From the NCBI RefSeq assembly GCF_003544815.1, contig NZ_CP032100.1, positions 1,240,001 to 1,304,000 of the forward strand: a DNA stretch of 64,000 bases, in the 5' to 3' direction. Position 1 is the stretch's first letter. Every line of letters begins with the position of its first letter. The notes below the pieces were generated by a model. It had not been told where the DNA came from, ran no database searches, and saw nothing but the letters and a program-made list of their open reading frames with translations. A program made the translations under genes and the position numbers. The stretch is from Arcobacter suis CECT 7833. GTDB lineage: Bacteria > Campylobacterota > Campylobacteria > Campylobacterales > Arcobacteraceae. Positions 47,369 to 55,755 of this stretch are shown here, one piece after another.

Positions 47369-48721
47369 ATGACAAATAGAAAACTACATAAAATTTCAGG
47401 TTTAACAGCAGGAGTTATTATTTTGATTCTTTCAATTACGGGTTTATTTTTAAACCATGATAATTGGAAGTTTTTACATAATATAACTTTACAAAATGTT
47501 CCTTTGGAGTTATATAAGTCAAATAATAAGAATTTTACTTCTTATTTGATAAATCAAAATGATGAAAATCATATAATTACAGGAGGAACAAGGGGAGTTT
47601 ATGAAAGTTTTGATCAAGGAAAAACTTTTGTAGAAACTCTTGATGAAGTTGTTTATTCTATAAAAAATGATGATACTTTTTTGTATGTTGCAACGGGCAA
47701 TGGACTTTACAAAAAAGAGTTTAAAAGTACGATTTGGAATAAATATTTATTAGATGGAAAAATTATTACATCTTTAAACATATACAAAGATAGATTATTA
47801 GCTGTCGAAGATAAAACAAAAGTAATTTTAGTTGATTTAAACAATGATTCAATTTTAGTAAATAGTGGAATAAATATTCCTAAAGAGTTATTAAATAGTG
47901 ATATTACACTTTCAAGATTTGTAAGGGATTTACACTATGGAAGAGGTCTTTTTGATGGAGATATTTCACTTTTTATAAATGATTTTGCAACTATTGTTTT
48001 GATTATTTTAGGATTTAGTGGTTTTATTTTGTGGTGGTTAATTGCAAATATCAAAAAGAGTCATAAATATAAAAACAGTATTAAATATTTTGTGAAAATA
48101 CATTCAAATATTTTTTCTATTTTAGCAATTATTCCTATAATTATTTTATTAATTACTGGAATATTTCTTGACCATGGAAAAGATTTAAATAAATTTATGA
48201 AAGAAACAATCATTTCAAAGGATTATTTACCTCCTGTTTATAGAACATTAAAAAGTGATATTTGGGGAGCTGATTTTGATGGCAAAAATTTTTATCTTGG
48301 AAATAGATATGGAGTTTTTAAAAGTGCTGATTTAACAAATTTTGAGTTAGTTTCAGAAGGTTTTGCCTATAAAATGATAAGAAAAAATGAAATCTTATAT
48401 GTTAGTGGTATGGGTTCATCAAATAGAACTTTAATAAATAATACATGGAATATTTTAGAAAATTCTCCACATATGTTTACGGATATTTATTTTGAAAATA
48501 CAAATATAAAATATCTTTCATCTCATAATAAAAATTTAATTTTGCCAATATTTGATAATATAACTTTATACACTTTTTTATATTCACTACATGACGGAAG
48601 TTTTTTTGCGCCTTGGTGGGTTTGGGTAAATGATTTTGCTTCGGTATTATTATTGATACTTTTAATAACAGGTTTGATAAGATGGTATTTAAGAAGCAAT
48701 TTAAGAAAAAGGATTAAATAA
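47369..48721 (+). CDS. PepSY-associated membrane protein with propeller-like loops
   Basis: 450 residues. Four helices (ISGLTAGVIILILSITGLFL, TIVLIILGFSGFILWWLIANI, FSILAIIPIIILLITGIFL and a C-terminal WVWVNDFASVLLLILLITGLIRW) match the PepSY_TM family often found next to TonB receptors, where members reduce iron or haem. Between them the periplasmic loops read like beta-propeller blades (ITGGTRGVYESFDQGKTFVETLDEVVY, GNGLYKKE, NRYGVFKSADLTNFELVSEG), similar to YCF48-type repeats. It ends one base before exbB. Confidence 0.72.
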   Translation: MTNRKLHKISGLTAGVIILILSITGLFLNHDNWKFLHNITLQNVPLELYKSNNKNFTSYLINQNDENHIITGGTRGVYESFDQGKTFVETLDEVVYSIKNDDTFLYVATGNGLYKKEFKSTIWNKYLLDGKIITSLNIYKDRLLAVEDKTKVILVDLNNDSILVNSGINIPKELLNSDITLSRFVRDLHYGRGLFDGDISLFINDFATIVLIILGFSGFILWWLIANIKKSHKYKNSIKYFVKIHSNIFSILAIIPIIILLITGIFLDHGKDLNKFMKETIISKDYLPPVYRTLKSDIWGADFDGKNFYLGNRYGVFKSADLTNFELVSEGFAYKMIRKNEILYVSGMGSSNRTLINNTWNILENSPHMFTDIYFENTNIKYLSSHNKNLILPIFDNITLYTFLYSLHDGSFFAPWWVWVNDFASVLLLILLITGLIRWYLRSNLRKRIK

Positions 48722-49147
48722 ATGAATATAGAGTTTTTAAAAAATCTTGTAGATTATGGAGTAATCGCTCTTTTAGTATTTATGAGTTTTATTGCATTTT
48801 GGTTTTTTATAGAAAGAATAATTTTTTATAAGAATTTAGATGTTACAAGTTTTAAAAATAAAAAATCTTTGGATATTGCTTTAACAAAACATTTAACAAT
48901 TATTGGAACTATTGCTTCAAACTCTCCATATATTGGATTATTAGGAACGGTAATAGCTATTATGCTGACTTTTATGACTATGAGTAATGGTGATATTGAT
49001 GCAGCTAAAATCATGAGTTCTTTGGCACTTGCTTTAAAAGCAACAGCTGTTGGACTTGTAGTTGCTATTGCATCTCAAATTTTTTATAATATTTTAGGCA
49101 GATACGCAGAAGTTTTAGAGAGTAAATATGAAACTGAAGAAGTATGA
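48722..49147 (+). CDS. exbB: ExbB-like proton channel subunit
   Basis: 141 residues with three membrane helices (VIALLVFMSFIAFWFFIERIIF, TIGTIASNSPYIGLLGTVIAIMLTF and ALALKATAVGLVVAIASQIFY). The core A-x-P-x-x-G-L-x-G-T-V and LALKATAVGL segments are those of the TolQ/ExbB/MotA family. Short, as in Campylobacterota ExbB2. Its ATG follows the TAA of the PepSY gene directly, and it overlaps exbD by 20 bases. Confidence 0.9.
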   Translation: MNIEFLKNLVDYGVIALLVFMSFIAFWFFIERIIFYKNLDVTSFKNKKSLDIALTKHLTIIGTIASNSPYIGLLGTVIAIMLTFMTMSNGDIDAAKIMSSLALALKATAVGLVVAIASQIFYNILGRYAEVLESKYETEEV

Positions 49148-49505
49148 TTCAATAAATGTAATACCATTTATTGATGTATTACTTGTACTTTTGGCAATTG
49201 TTTTAATGACATCAACTTTTATATCAAAAGGGATAATTCCAATAGCACTTCCACAAGCTTCAAATGCGGATACTTTAAAAGCAAATAAAGAGATAATAAT
49301 CGTAATTAAAGAAGATGGAACTTTTTATTGTAATAATCTTATAGAGGGTTTAGATAATATAAAAGAACATATTTTACAATTTCCAAAAGATACACCAATT
49401 CATGTAAATAGTGATAAAAATGCAAAATTTGAGACTTTTGTATCTGTTTTAGATATGTTAAAACAATACGAATACTCAAATATCTCAATAGTGACCAAAA
49501 AATGA
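49128..49505 (+). CDS. exbD: ExbD-like proton-motive force transducer
   Basis: 125 residues with one N-terminal helix (NVIPFIDVLLVLLAIVLMTSTFI). The critical aspartate is in FIDVLLVLLAI, the proton-conducting residue of the family. A periplasmic ExbD domain follows (KEIIIVIKEDGTFYCNNLIEG...PIHVNSDKNAKFETFVSVLDML). It works with ExbB to energise TonB. Overlaps exbB and tonB. Confidence 0.92.
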   Translation: MKLKKYDSINVIPFIDVLLVLLAIVLMTSTFISKGIIPIALPQASNADTLKANKEIIIVIKEDGTFYCNNLIEGLDNIKEHILQFPKDTPIHVNSDKNAKFETFVSVLDMLKQYEYSNISIVTKK

Positions 49506-50194
49506 GAAGATATTTTAGTTCTTTTTTTATTGCAATTTCATTTTATGCTTTTTTTGCTGTTTGCCTTTTTTATTTAATGGCAAATGATAAAGTTTTTATA
49601 AAAAAAGCAGAAGAAACAAAACTAATATCTTTAAATCATATAGAGTTAAAACCAGAAATAAAAGAAGAAAAAAAAGAGCCAGAACCTCAAACAAAAGAGA
49701 TTGTAAAAGAAGAAAAAATAGTAGAAACTCCAAAACCTATAACTCCCAAAAAAGTTGAAAAAAAAGAGATTGAAAAGAAAATCACAGAAAAAAAAGTAGT
49801 AGAAAAACAAGAGTCTGAACCTACTAAAAAAATCCAAGAACAAGTTTCCAATAAAATAGAAGAAAAAGCACCAGTAAGTGAAAATAAACTTCCACCAAAG
49901 CCTCTTCTTGATGAAAAAAAGGAGTATTTAGATAAGCATTTAGCACAAATTAGAAGCCTAATAAATAAAAATGTAAAATATCCTTTAAAAGCTAAAAAGT
50001 TATCTATTGAAGGAATTGTAACTGTTAGATTCAAAATCAATGAAGATGGAACTATAGAAAATATTACAATTATTGATGGACATAAGTTTTTACAAAGTGC
50101 AACAATAGAAGCTATCGAAGAAGCTTCTAAAGATTTTCCTAAAACAAATCAAAGTATCGAAATTCAAATACCAATAGAATATAAATTGATTTAA
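49502..50194 (+). CDS. tonB: TonB energy-transducing protein
   Basis: 230 residues. One N-terminal helix (SFFIAISFYAFFAVCLFYLMA) with the conserved serine/histidine region reduced, then a long Lys/Glu/Pro-rich spacer (about 45-140) that crosses the periplasm, and a C-terminal TonB domain (NVKYPLKAKKLSIEGIVTVRFKINEDGTIENITIIDG). The spacer is rich in EKK repeats rather than in the Pro-Glu/Pro-Lys repeats of E. coli. ATGA overlap with exbD. Last gene of the operon. Confidence 0.92.
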   Translation: MRRYFSSFFIAISFYAFFAVCLFYLMANDKVFIKKAEETKLISLNHIELKPEIKEEKKEPEPQTKEIVKEEKIVETPKPITPKKVEKKEIEKKITEKKVVEKQESEPTKKIQEQVSNKIEEKAPVSENKLPPKPLLDEKKEYLDKHLAQIRSLINKNVKYPLKAKKLSIEGIVTVRFKINEDGTIENITIIDGHKFLQSATIEAIEEASKDFPKTNQSIEIQIPIEYKLI

Positions 50195-50263
50195 TAAAAA
50201 AGTTATTTTTGCCTTATTTGTTTGTTATAATATTTTATAAAAATAAAACAAAAAGATTAAACT

Positions 50264-51382
50264 TTGAAAATTCTACATTTTAGCGATACTCATCTAGGTT
50301 TTAATGACCTAGATATAATAAACAGTGAAAACATAAATCAAAGAGAAGCAGACTTTTATGATGCTTTTTCCCAAATAGTTGAACAAATCAAAATAATCAA
50401 ACCAGATTATATAATCCATACTGGCGATTTATTTCATAGAAGTAGTCCAAGTAATAGGGCAATCACTTTTGCTTTAGAGAAGTTTTTAGAAATTGACTCT
50501 TTGGATATTCCATGTATTTTAATAGCTGGAAATCACTCAACTCCTCGAACAAACCTCAGCTCACCAATTTTGCGTATTTTTGAGAATTTTAAAAATATCT
50601 TTGTTTCGTATAATCAAGAGTATAAAAAAATAGAGTTTGATGATGTAATCTTTCATACTTTACCTCATCTAAATGATGATACAAAAGCTTTGACTCAAAT
50701 AGAACTTTGTGAAGCAAATATAAATGAATCTAAAAAAAATATTATGATGATGCATTGTAGCGTTGGAGCTTGGTATTTGATGCAAGAGTTTGGAGAATGG
50801 GTATATCCATCTAATAAAGAGTATATCTTTTCTAAAATGAATTATGTAGCACTTGGGCATTGGCATGGATTTAGCTCTGTTGGTAAATATGAAAATGTTT
50901 ATTACAGTGGAAGTTTAGAGCGAACAAGTCTAAATGATAAACGAAATTCAAAGGGTTTTATTGTAGCAACTATAAATGAGAGTTTAACAATAGAGTATAA
51001 AGAGATAAACATAAGAGCTATACGACAAAAAGAGATAGATTGTGAGGATTACGAAACTTCTATTGAGAGTTTGGATATTAGTGATTGTATAAATGCCATT
51101 GTAGAAGTGAAACTAAAAAATCTTACGCCACTTGGTTCAATAGATATTTCAAATAAACAAATCAAAGATTTATTTCCAAACTCTATGAGTGTGAGTGTAA
51201 AAAGAGAGTTCAAAAAAAGTGATATTAACCAAAACTTACAAAACCTAGAAGCCATATCACTAGAAGAGGGGTTTTTAGAACACATAAAAGAAGAAAGTAA
51301 AGAGTTGGAGTATGAAAGACTAAAACCAAAAATTCAAGAACTATTTTCTAAGTATGAGGAGTTAAGTTATGATACTAACTAA
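50264..51382 (+). CDS. sbcD: Exonuclease subunit SbcD/Mre11-like
   Basis: Metallophosphoesterase that, with SbcC, cleaves hairpins and DNA ends. 372 residues from a TTG at 50264; the first phosphoesterase motif begins at residue 6-11 (FSDTHLGF), which rules out a later start. Further motifs: IHTGDLFHRSSP, IAGNHSTPR, MMHCSVGAW and ALGHWHGFSSV. The frame is intact. It overlaps sbcC by 14 bases, but sbcC is broken, so SbcD probably lacks its ATPase partner. Confidence 0.85.
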   Translation: MKILHFSDTHLGFNDLDIINSENINQREADFYDAFSQIVEQIKIIKPDYIIHTGDLFHRSSPSNRAITFALEKFLEIDSLDIPCILIAGNHSTPRTNLSSPILRIFENFKNIFVSYNQEYKKIEFDDVIFHTLPHLNDDTKALTQIELCEANINESKKNIMMMHCSVGAWYLMQEFGEWVYPSNKEYIFSKMNYVALGHWHGFSSVGKYENVYYSGSLERTSLNDKRNSKGFIVATINESLTIEYKEINIRAIRQKEIDCEDYETSIESLDISDCINAIVEVKLKNLTPLGSIDISNKQIKDLFPNSMSVSVKREFKKSDINQNLQNLEAISLEEGFLEHIKEESKELEYERLKPKIQELFSKYEELSYDTN

Positions 51383-53395
51383 TCTAAAACTAGAAAACTT
51401 CAAAAAATACACAAATTTTGAAATAGCCTTTGAATCAGGACTTATAGGAATCATAGGAAAAAACGGCGCTGGAAAATCAACTATTTTTGAAGCTATTTTA
51501 TTTGCCCTATATGGAGAACTAAAAAGCAAAGGTGATAAAGAAGTAGTAAGAAACTCAAATGCCTCTTCAAAAGATGCAGTTATTGTAGAACTTGATTTTG
51601 AGTTTGACACAACAGAGTATAAAATAATAAGAGAGTTTAGAGGAAAAACACTAACTGCTAATGCCAAACTATATAAAAACTTTGAGCTTATAACAACAGG
51701 AGCAAAAGAAGTAACTACAAGTATAGTAAACCTAACTAAGATGAGTAAAGATGCTTTTGTACATACACTATTTGCCAGTCAAAAGGAACTAACAAGTTTA
51801 AGTAATAGTAAACCAGAAGAGCGAAAGAAGATGATAAGAAAACTTCTAGGACTTGAAAAGATTGATTTTGTAGAAAAAGAGCTAATAGAAAAAAGCCGTG
51901 AACTAAAACGAGAAATAAGTGCTTTTGCAGAAGTATTATTAAGTGCTGAAGATATAAGTATTAAAAAAGAGCATATAGTAGAATACACAAATCAAAGTGA
52001 ACTTTTACAAAAAGATATAAGCACAAGAACAACACTTTTAGATAATACAAAAACACAAGAACAAACTATAAAACAAGAGTTAGAACTATATACAAAAACA
52101 AAAGAGCAAAAACAAAACCTACACGCAAGATGTGAACTTCTAAAAAATAGTATTAAATCTCACCAAATAAATCAAGATAAGCTCTCAAATGAACTAAATA
52201 ATCTAAAAGTTAAACAAGAAGAGCTTAGAGGATTACAAAGTGTAAAACAAGAGTATATAAGCTTACATGAGAGTATAAAAGAGCAAGAGAAACTAAAAGA
52301 GTTTCATATAAGAAAAGAGGGATTACTCCTAGAGCAAAATGAACTGAGAGATCAATACAAAAAAGTAAAAGATACAATAATCCTTTTAGAGTTTGAAACA
52401 AAAGAGCATAAAGAGCTAGTAGAAAAAGAAAAAGCCCTTGAAGTAAGAGTATAAAACAAACCCTTATACAAATACAAACAAAAGAAAAAGCATTACTTCA
52501 AGAAATAGCAGGGGAACAAAAGCTAATAAGTGATATTTCAAAAAAGATAGAAAATATAACAAATCTAGGAAGAGAGTCAAACTGTCCAACTTGTACAAGA
52601 CCTCTTTTAGATGAGTATGATAATGTAATACTATCTTTAGAACATATAGTAAAAACAACACAAAAAGAGAAAATTGATAAAGCCACTATAAACATAGAAG
52701 AGATACAAAAAAACAAAGAGCAAATAGAAGAGTCTCAAAAAGCATATATAAAAGAACACTTCGAACTATCAAAAGCTATAAATCTAATAGAGAGTAAAAA
52801 CAGAGACTTAACAATCCAAAAAGAGCATTTTGAAAAAGTGACACAAAAAGGTGTTAAAAATAAAGCAGAACTAGCAAAACTAGAAATCTACTCATACGAT
52901 AACACTATACATGAACAACTACTTTTAAAACAAAAAGAGCTAAAAACAAAATACGAATATGTACTTAGTCTTGAGACTATGCTAAAAAGAGTAGATAGTA
53001 TAAAAGAAGAACTACAAACTTCAATTCAAAACCAAGACAAATACAACCTAGAACTTCTACAAAAAGACCTAGAATTTCAAGCCATAAACTACGATGAGGT
53101 AAAACACCAAGAAAAAATAAAACAATACGATGAGGTACAAGCCAAAAAAGATAGCCTAACAGCAGTTATAAATGAACTAAAAGTAAAAATAGCCACAATC
53201 CAAGGTCAAATCAAAACAATCCAAGAGAGCCTAAATAACAACGAAATACAACTATCAAAAGTACAAACAAAAAAAGATGACCTAAACGACTACGAAAAAA
53301 TCAAAATAAGCCTAGCAGAGTTCAAAACAAAACTAAACTCAAAAGTAGCTCCAAGAATCTCAGATATAGCCTCAAATATGTACGCCCAAATCTGA
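51369..53395 (+). pseudogene. sbcC: SbcC/Rad50-like ATPase: frameshifted and truncated by the IS
   Basis: Starts normally with Walker A (GIIGKNGAGKSTIFEAILFALYG) and a coiled-coil arm. The frame ends at TAA 52452-52454. The next frame opens after TGA 52439-52441 and continues without interruption to 53395, so a single-base indel lies within about 52442-52451. The second part carries the zinc hook NCPTCTRPL and the returning coiled coil, and reaches ISDIASNMYAQI. The IS begins right there and its TGA end supplies the stop codon. The C-terminal ABC half (signature and Walker B) is missing altogether. Confidence 0.88.
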
Positions 53396-53432
53396 TCTGT
53401 CAACCCTAAAACATACTCAGAAATTATAATCC

Positions 53433-54711
53433 CTAAGCAGCAATTTCTTTTTGTAACAATTTTTGTTTTTCTTCAAACTCTACTGGTGATAAATTGTTAT
53501 TTGCACTATGACTTCTTTCTCTATTATAAAACACTTCTATATATTCAAATATTGATCTTTTTGCTTGTTCTTTTGTATGATAAATTTCATGATGGATTAA
53601 TTCTGTTTTTAATGTATGGAAAAAACTTTCTGCAACTGCATTATCATGACAATTCCCTTTTCGACTCATACTTTGAATTATTCCATGTCTTTTGAGTAAA
53701 TCTTTATGTTCATAAGAAGCATATTGACTTCCTCTATCTGTATGCCAAATTAGTCCTTTTTCTGGATTTCTTGAAATAAGAGCCATCTTTAAAGCATCAT
53801 TTACAAGTGAAACTTTCATTGTTTCATCCATACTCCAACCAACTATTTTTCTTGAATATAAATCAATAACTGTTGCAAGATACAACCATCCTTCACTTGT
53901 TGGAATATAACGCGTATTAATAAAAAGATATATTTAATATCTTTTTATTAATACTTCTATCGCCTACATATTTTTCATCAACTTTTGAAGCATAGAAATC
54001 TCTATTTAAAATATTGGGAGCTATTGGTAAATTATGATTTGAATCTGTTGTCATAACTTTAAATCTTCGTTTCATTTTTACAAACAATCCTAATTGTTTT
54101 AGAATATTTCTAATTCGTCTTCTTGAAACTATTACACCATATCTTTCAAGAAGTTTATCTTTTATCCTTCTTGTACCATATGTTTGTCTTGATTGAAGAA
54201 ATATTATTTCAATTAGTTCATTAAGTTTCTCATCAACTTTTTGAATTACACAACCATTTTTAACCCAATTGTAATAGCTACTTTTATCAACTTTAAAAAC
54301 TTTACACATAAGTTTTATATTGAAACTCTTTCTATGCTCTTTTATCCAAGCATACTTTGATAGAGTTTCAAATGCTGCGTATGCTGTTGCCTTTTTTAGA
54401 ATATCTCTTTCTTGTTTGAGTAATTTATTCTCTGCTCGTAGCTGTTTTAGTTCAGCCACTAATTCTTGTTGTGAGGATTTAGATTGATTTTTAGTTTCAT
54501 CAATAGGAGTTGTTATATTATTCTCTTTTTTATAAACTTTAATCCAATTATAAATTGTTTTATCATTTATTCCAAGATCTTTTCTTGCTAACGCTACGTT
54601 CTATGCTGCAATTTGCATTGCTGACTTTTTACTATTCAAAATTAAGTGAACAGTCTCATCTCTAAACTCTTTAGTATATTTACTATTTCTCATTTTTTCT
54701 ACTTCTTTCAT
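53433..54711 (-). pseudogene. IS3-family transposase (OrfA-OrfB fusion), broken
   Basis: OrfA (from the ATG at 54711) and OrfB share one frame, without the usual -1 frameshift site. OrfA has the HTH region (IYNWIKVYK, LKQLRAENKLLKQERDILKK) and is interrupted by TAG at 54601-54603. OrfB has the HTH_21 segment (RQTYGTRRIKDKLLERYGV) and the DDE core split by a 43-bp insertion at 53916-53958: VGD before it, [23 protein letters not shown] after it. Later residues include [10 protein letters not shown] and [17 protein letters not shown], the second D and E. Autonomous transposition should be abolished. Confidence 0.88.
53914..53954. repeat. Perfect 18-bp palindrome inserted in the transposase
   Basis: GTATTAATAAAAAGATAT (53914-53931), loop ATTTA, then the exact reverse complement (53937-53954). 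It belongs to a 43-bp insertion (about 53916-53958) between the codons for VGD and TRYIPT. Removing 43 bases restores the frame. Confidence 0.85.
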
Positions 54712-54771
54712 ACTTATTATTTTAACTTAGAAGTTTTTAAATTCTAAGTATGATTTAGTGTAGCCGGATCA

Positions 54772-55008
54772 CTTCTTTGTGGAAACCTAAACATAAACGA
54801 TGGTTTTATTGTAGTTTATAAAAACGACAGTTTTCAAGGTGCAAAGGCTTTGGCATTTTTAAATAGTGCTGTTGATAAAACTACTCTTTTAGGAAAACTT
54901 CATTTTTTCTTTCGCTATGACAATCTTTTTTCAAATCTTCTTTATAAATTTATTTTCATTTGGCGAAAAATTATACTTTTTATTTTAGGCAAAAATAGCA
55001 AGATTTGA
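54772..55008 (+). pseudogene. DCC-family (DUF393) thiol-disulfide oxidoreductase, C-terminal remnant
   Basis: Directly at the right end of the IS an open frame of 78 codons runs to TGA at 55006-55008. It reads GFIVVYKNDSFQGAKALAFL, then GKLHFFFRYDNLFSNLLYKF and RKIILFILGKNSKI, which resembles the C-terminal half of DCC-family proteins, including the helix with RYDNL. The N-terminal half with the DxxCxxC motif is absent. It is not the missing end of sbcC, so DNA was lost on the IS's left, right or both sides. Confidence 0.6.
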
Positions 55009-55040
55009 TATTATCTAATATCTAAAAATCAAGAAGTAAT

Positions 55041-55679
55041 ATGAATATATATGCTTACATAGTTCCAGTTGATGATGGTGCTGCACCAAATCCTTATGGT
55101 GGAGTTTGTTCTTTGGCTATTTGTAAACCAAACCTTAGGAAGATTGCAAAAATAGGTGATTGGATTGTTGGATTAAGCCCTGAATTTAAACTAATCTACA
55201 CTATGAAAATCACAACTGTTAAAACTATGAAAGAATATGATATTTATACAAAAGAGAATTTAAGTACAAAAATCCCAGATAAAACTAGCAAAAATATAAA
55301 AAAACAAATGGGCGATAGTGTTTATGATTTTTCACAAGATAATGTGATACTTCGTCCAAGTGTTTATAGTCGTTGTACAAAAGAGATGGATTTAGCTGGG
55401 AAAAATGTTTTACTTTCAACTCATTTTTATTATTTTGGAAATAAACCAAAAGTTTTGCCAAAGGAGTTTGAAAATATTGTAACTCTTGAAGTTGATTTTT
55501 TAGAACTGAATCTTGATTTACAAACTATATTTTTTGATTGGTTAGAAAAACAAAAATTTGAAAAAAACAAAATATATTCAAATCCGCATATTATAGGAAT
55601 TATAAGTCCAAATAACAAAGAAAAACAGATGAGTTGTTGTATAAGAAAAAAAATAGAAAAAACTTTTTACAAAGCTTAG
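55041..55679 (+). CDS. Nmad2-like domain protein (nucleotide modification-associated)
   Basis: 212 residues. The sequence AYIVPVDDGAAPNPYGGVCSLAICKPNLRKIAKIGDWIVGLSP is close to the N-terminal pattern of the Nmad2 family, with later MKITTVKTMKEYDIYT, GDSVYDF and VLLSTHFYYFGNKPKVLPKEF. Nmad domains were predicted by comparative genomics to act in DNA or nucleotide modification systems, often near phage or restriction genes. No partner gene is visible here and no catalytic role is established. No signal peptide. It lies beside the IS scar. Confidence 0.65.
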   Translation: MNIYAYIVPVDDGAAPNPYGGVCSLAICKPNLRKIAKIGDWIVGLSPEFKLIYTMKITTVKTMKEYDIYTKENLSTKIPDKTSKNIKKQMGDSVYDFSQDNVILRPSVYSRCTKEMDLAGKNVLLSTHFYYFGNKPKVLPKEFENIVTLEVDFLELNLDLQTIFFDWLEKQKFEKNKIYSNPHIIGIISPNNKEKQMSCCIRKKIEKTFYKA

Positions 55680-55755
55680 AGCAATTTAAATTTTGTAATT
55701 ATAAATTAACCATTATTTGATTACAATGCGAAAAAAATACTTTATTTAGGTGTCT

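Larger units (their letters stand above)
53393..54771 (-). mobile_element. IS3-family insertion sequence, degenerate (1379 bp)
   Basis: Imperfect terminal inverted repeats define the ends: left starting TGATCTGTCAACCCTAAAAC at 53393, right (reverse complement) TGATCCGGCTACACTAAATC ending at 54771, 27 of 34 positions identical, and both ends with the IS3-type TG...CA. A fused OrfA-OrfB transposase lies inside on the minus strand, disrupted by an amber codon and a 43-bp insertion. The flanks (AAATC on the left, CTTCT on the right) show no target-site duplication. The left flank is sbcC and the right flank is a different gene. Confidence 0.9.

Noticed and set aside
49646-50040. Minus-strand frames rich in Phe opposite tonB
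   Set aside because: They are the antisense image of the Lys/Glu-rich spacer of TonB and have no independent support.
54772-55008. DCC-family remnant as passenger gene of the IS
   Set aside because: It lies outside the right inverted repeat that ends at 54771.
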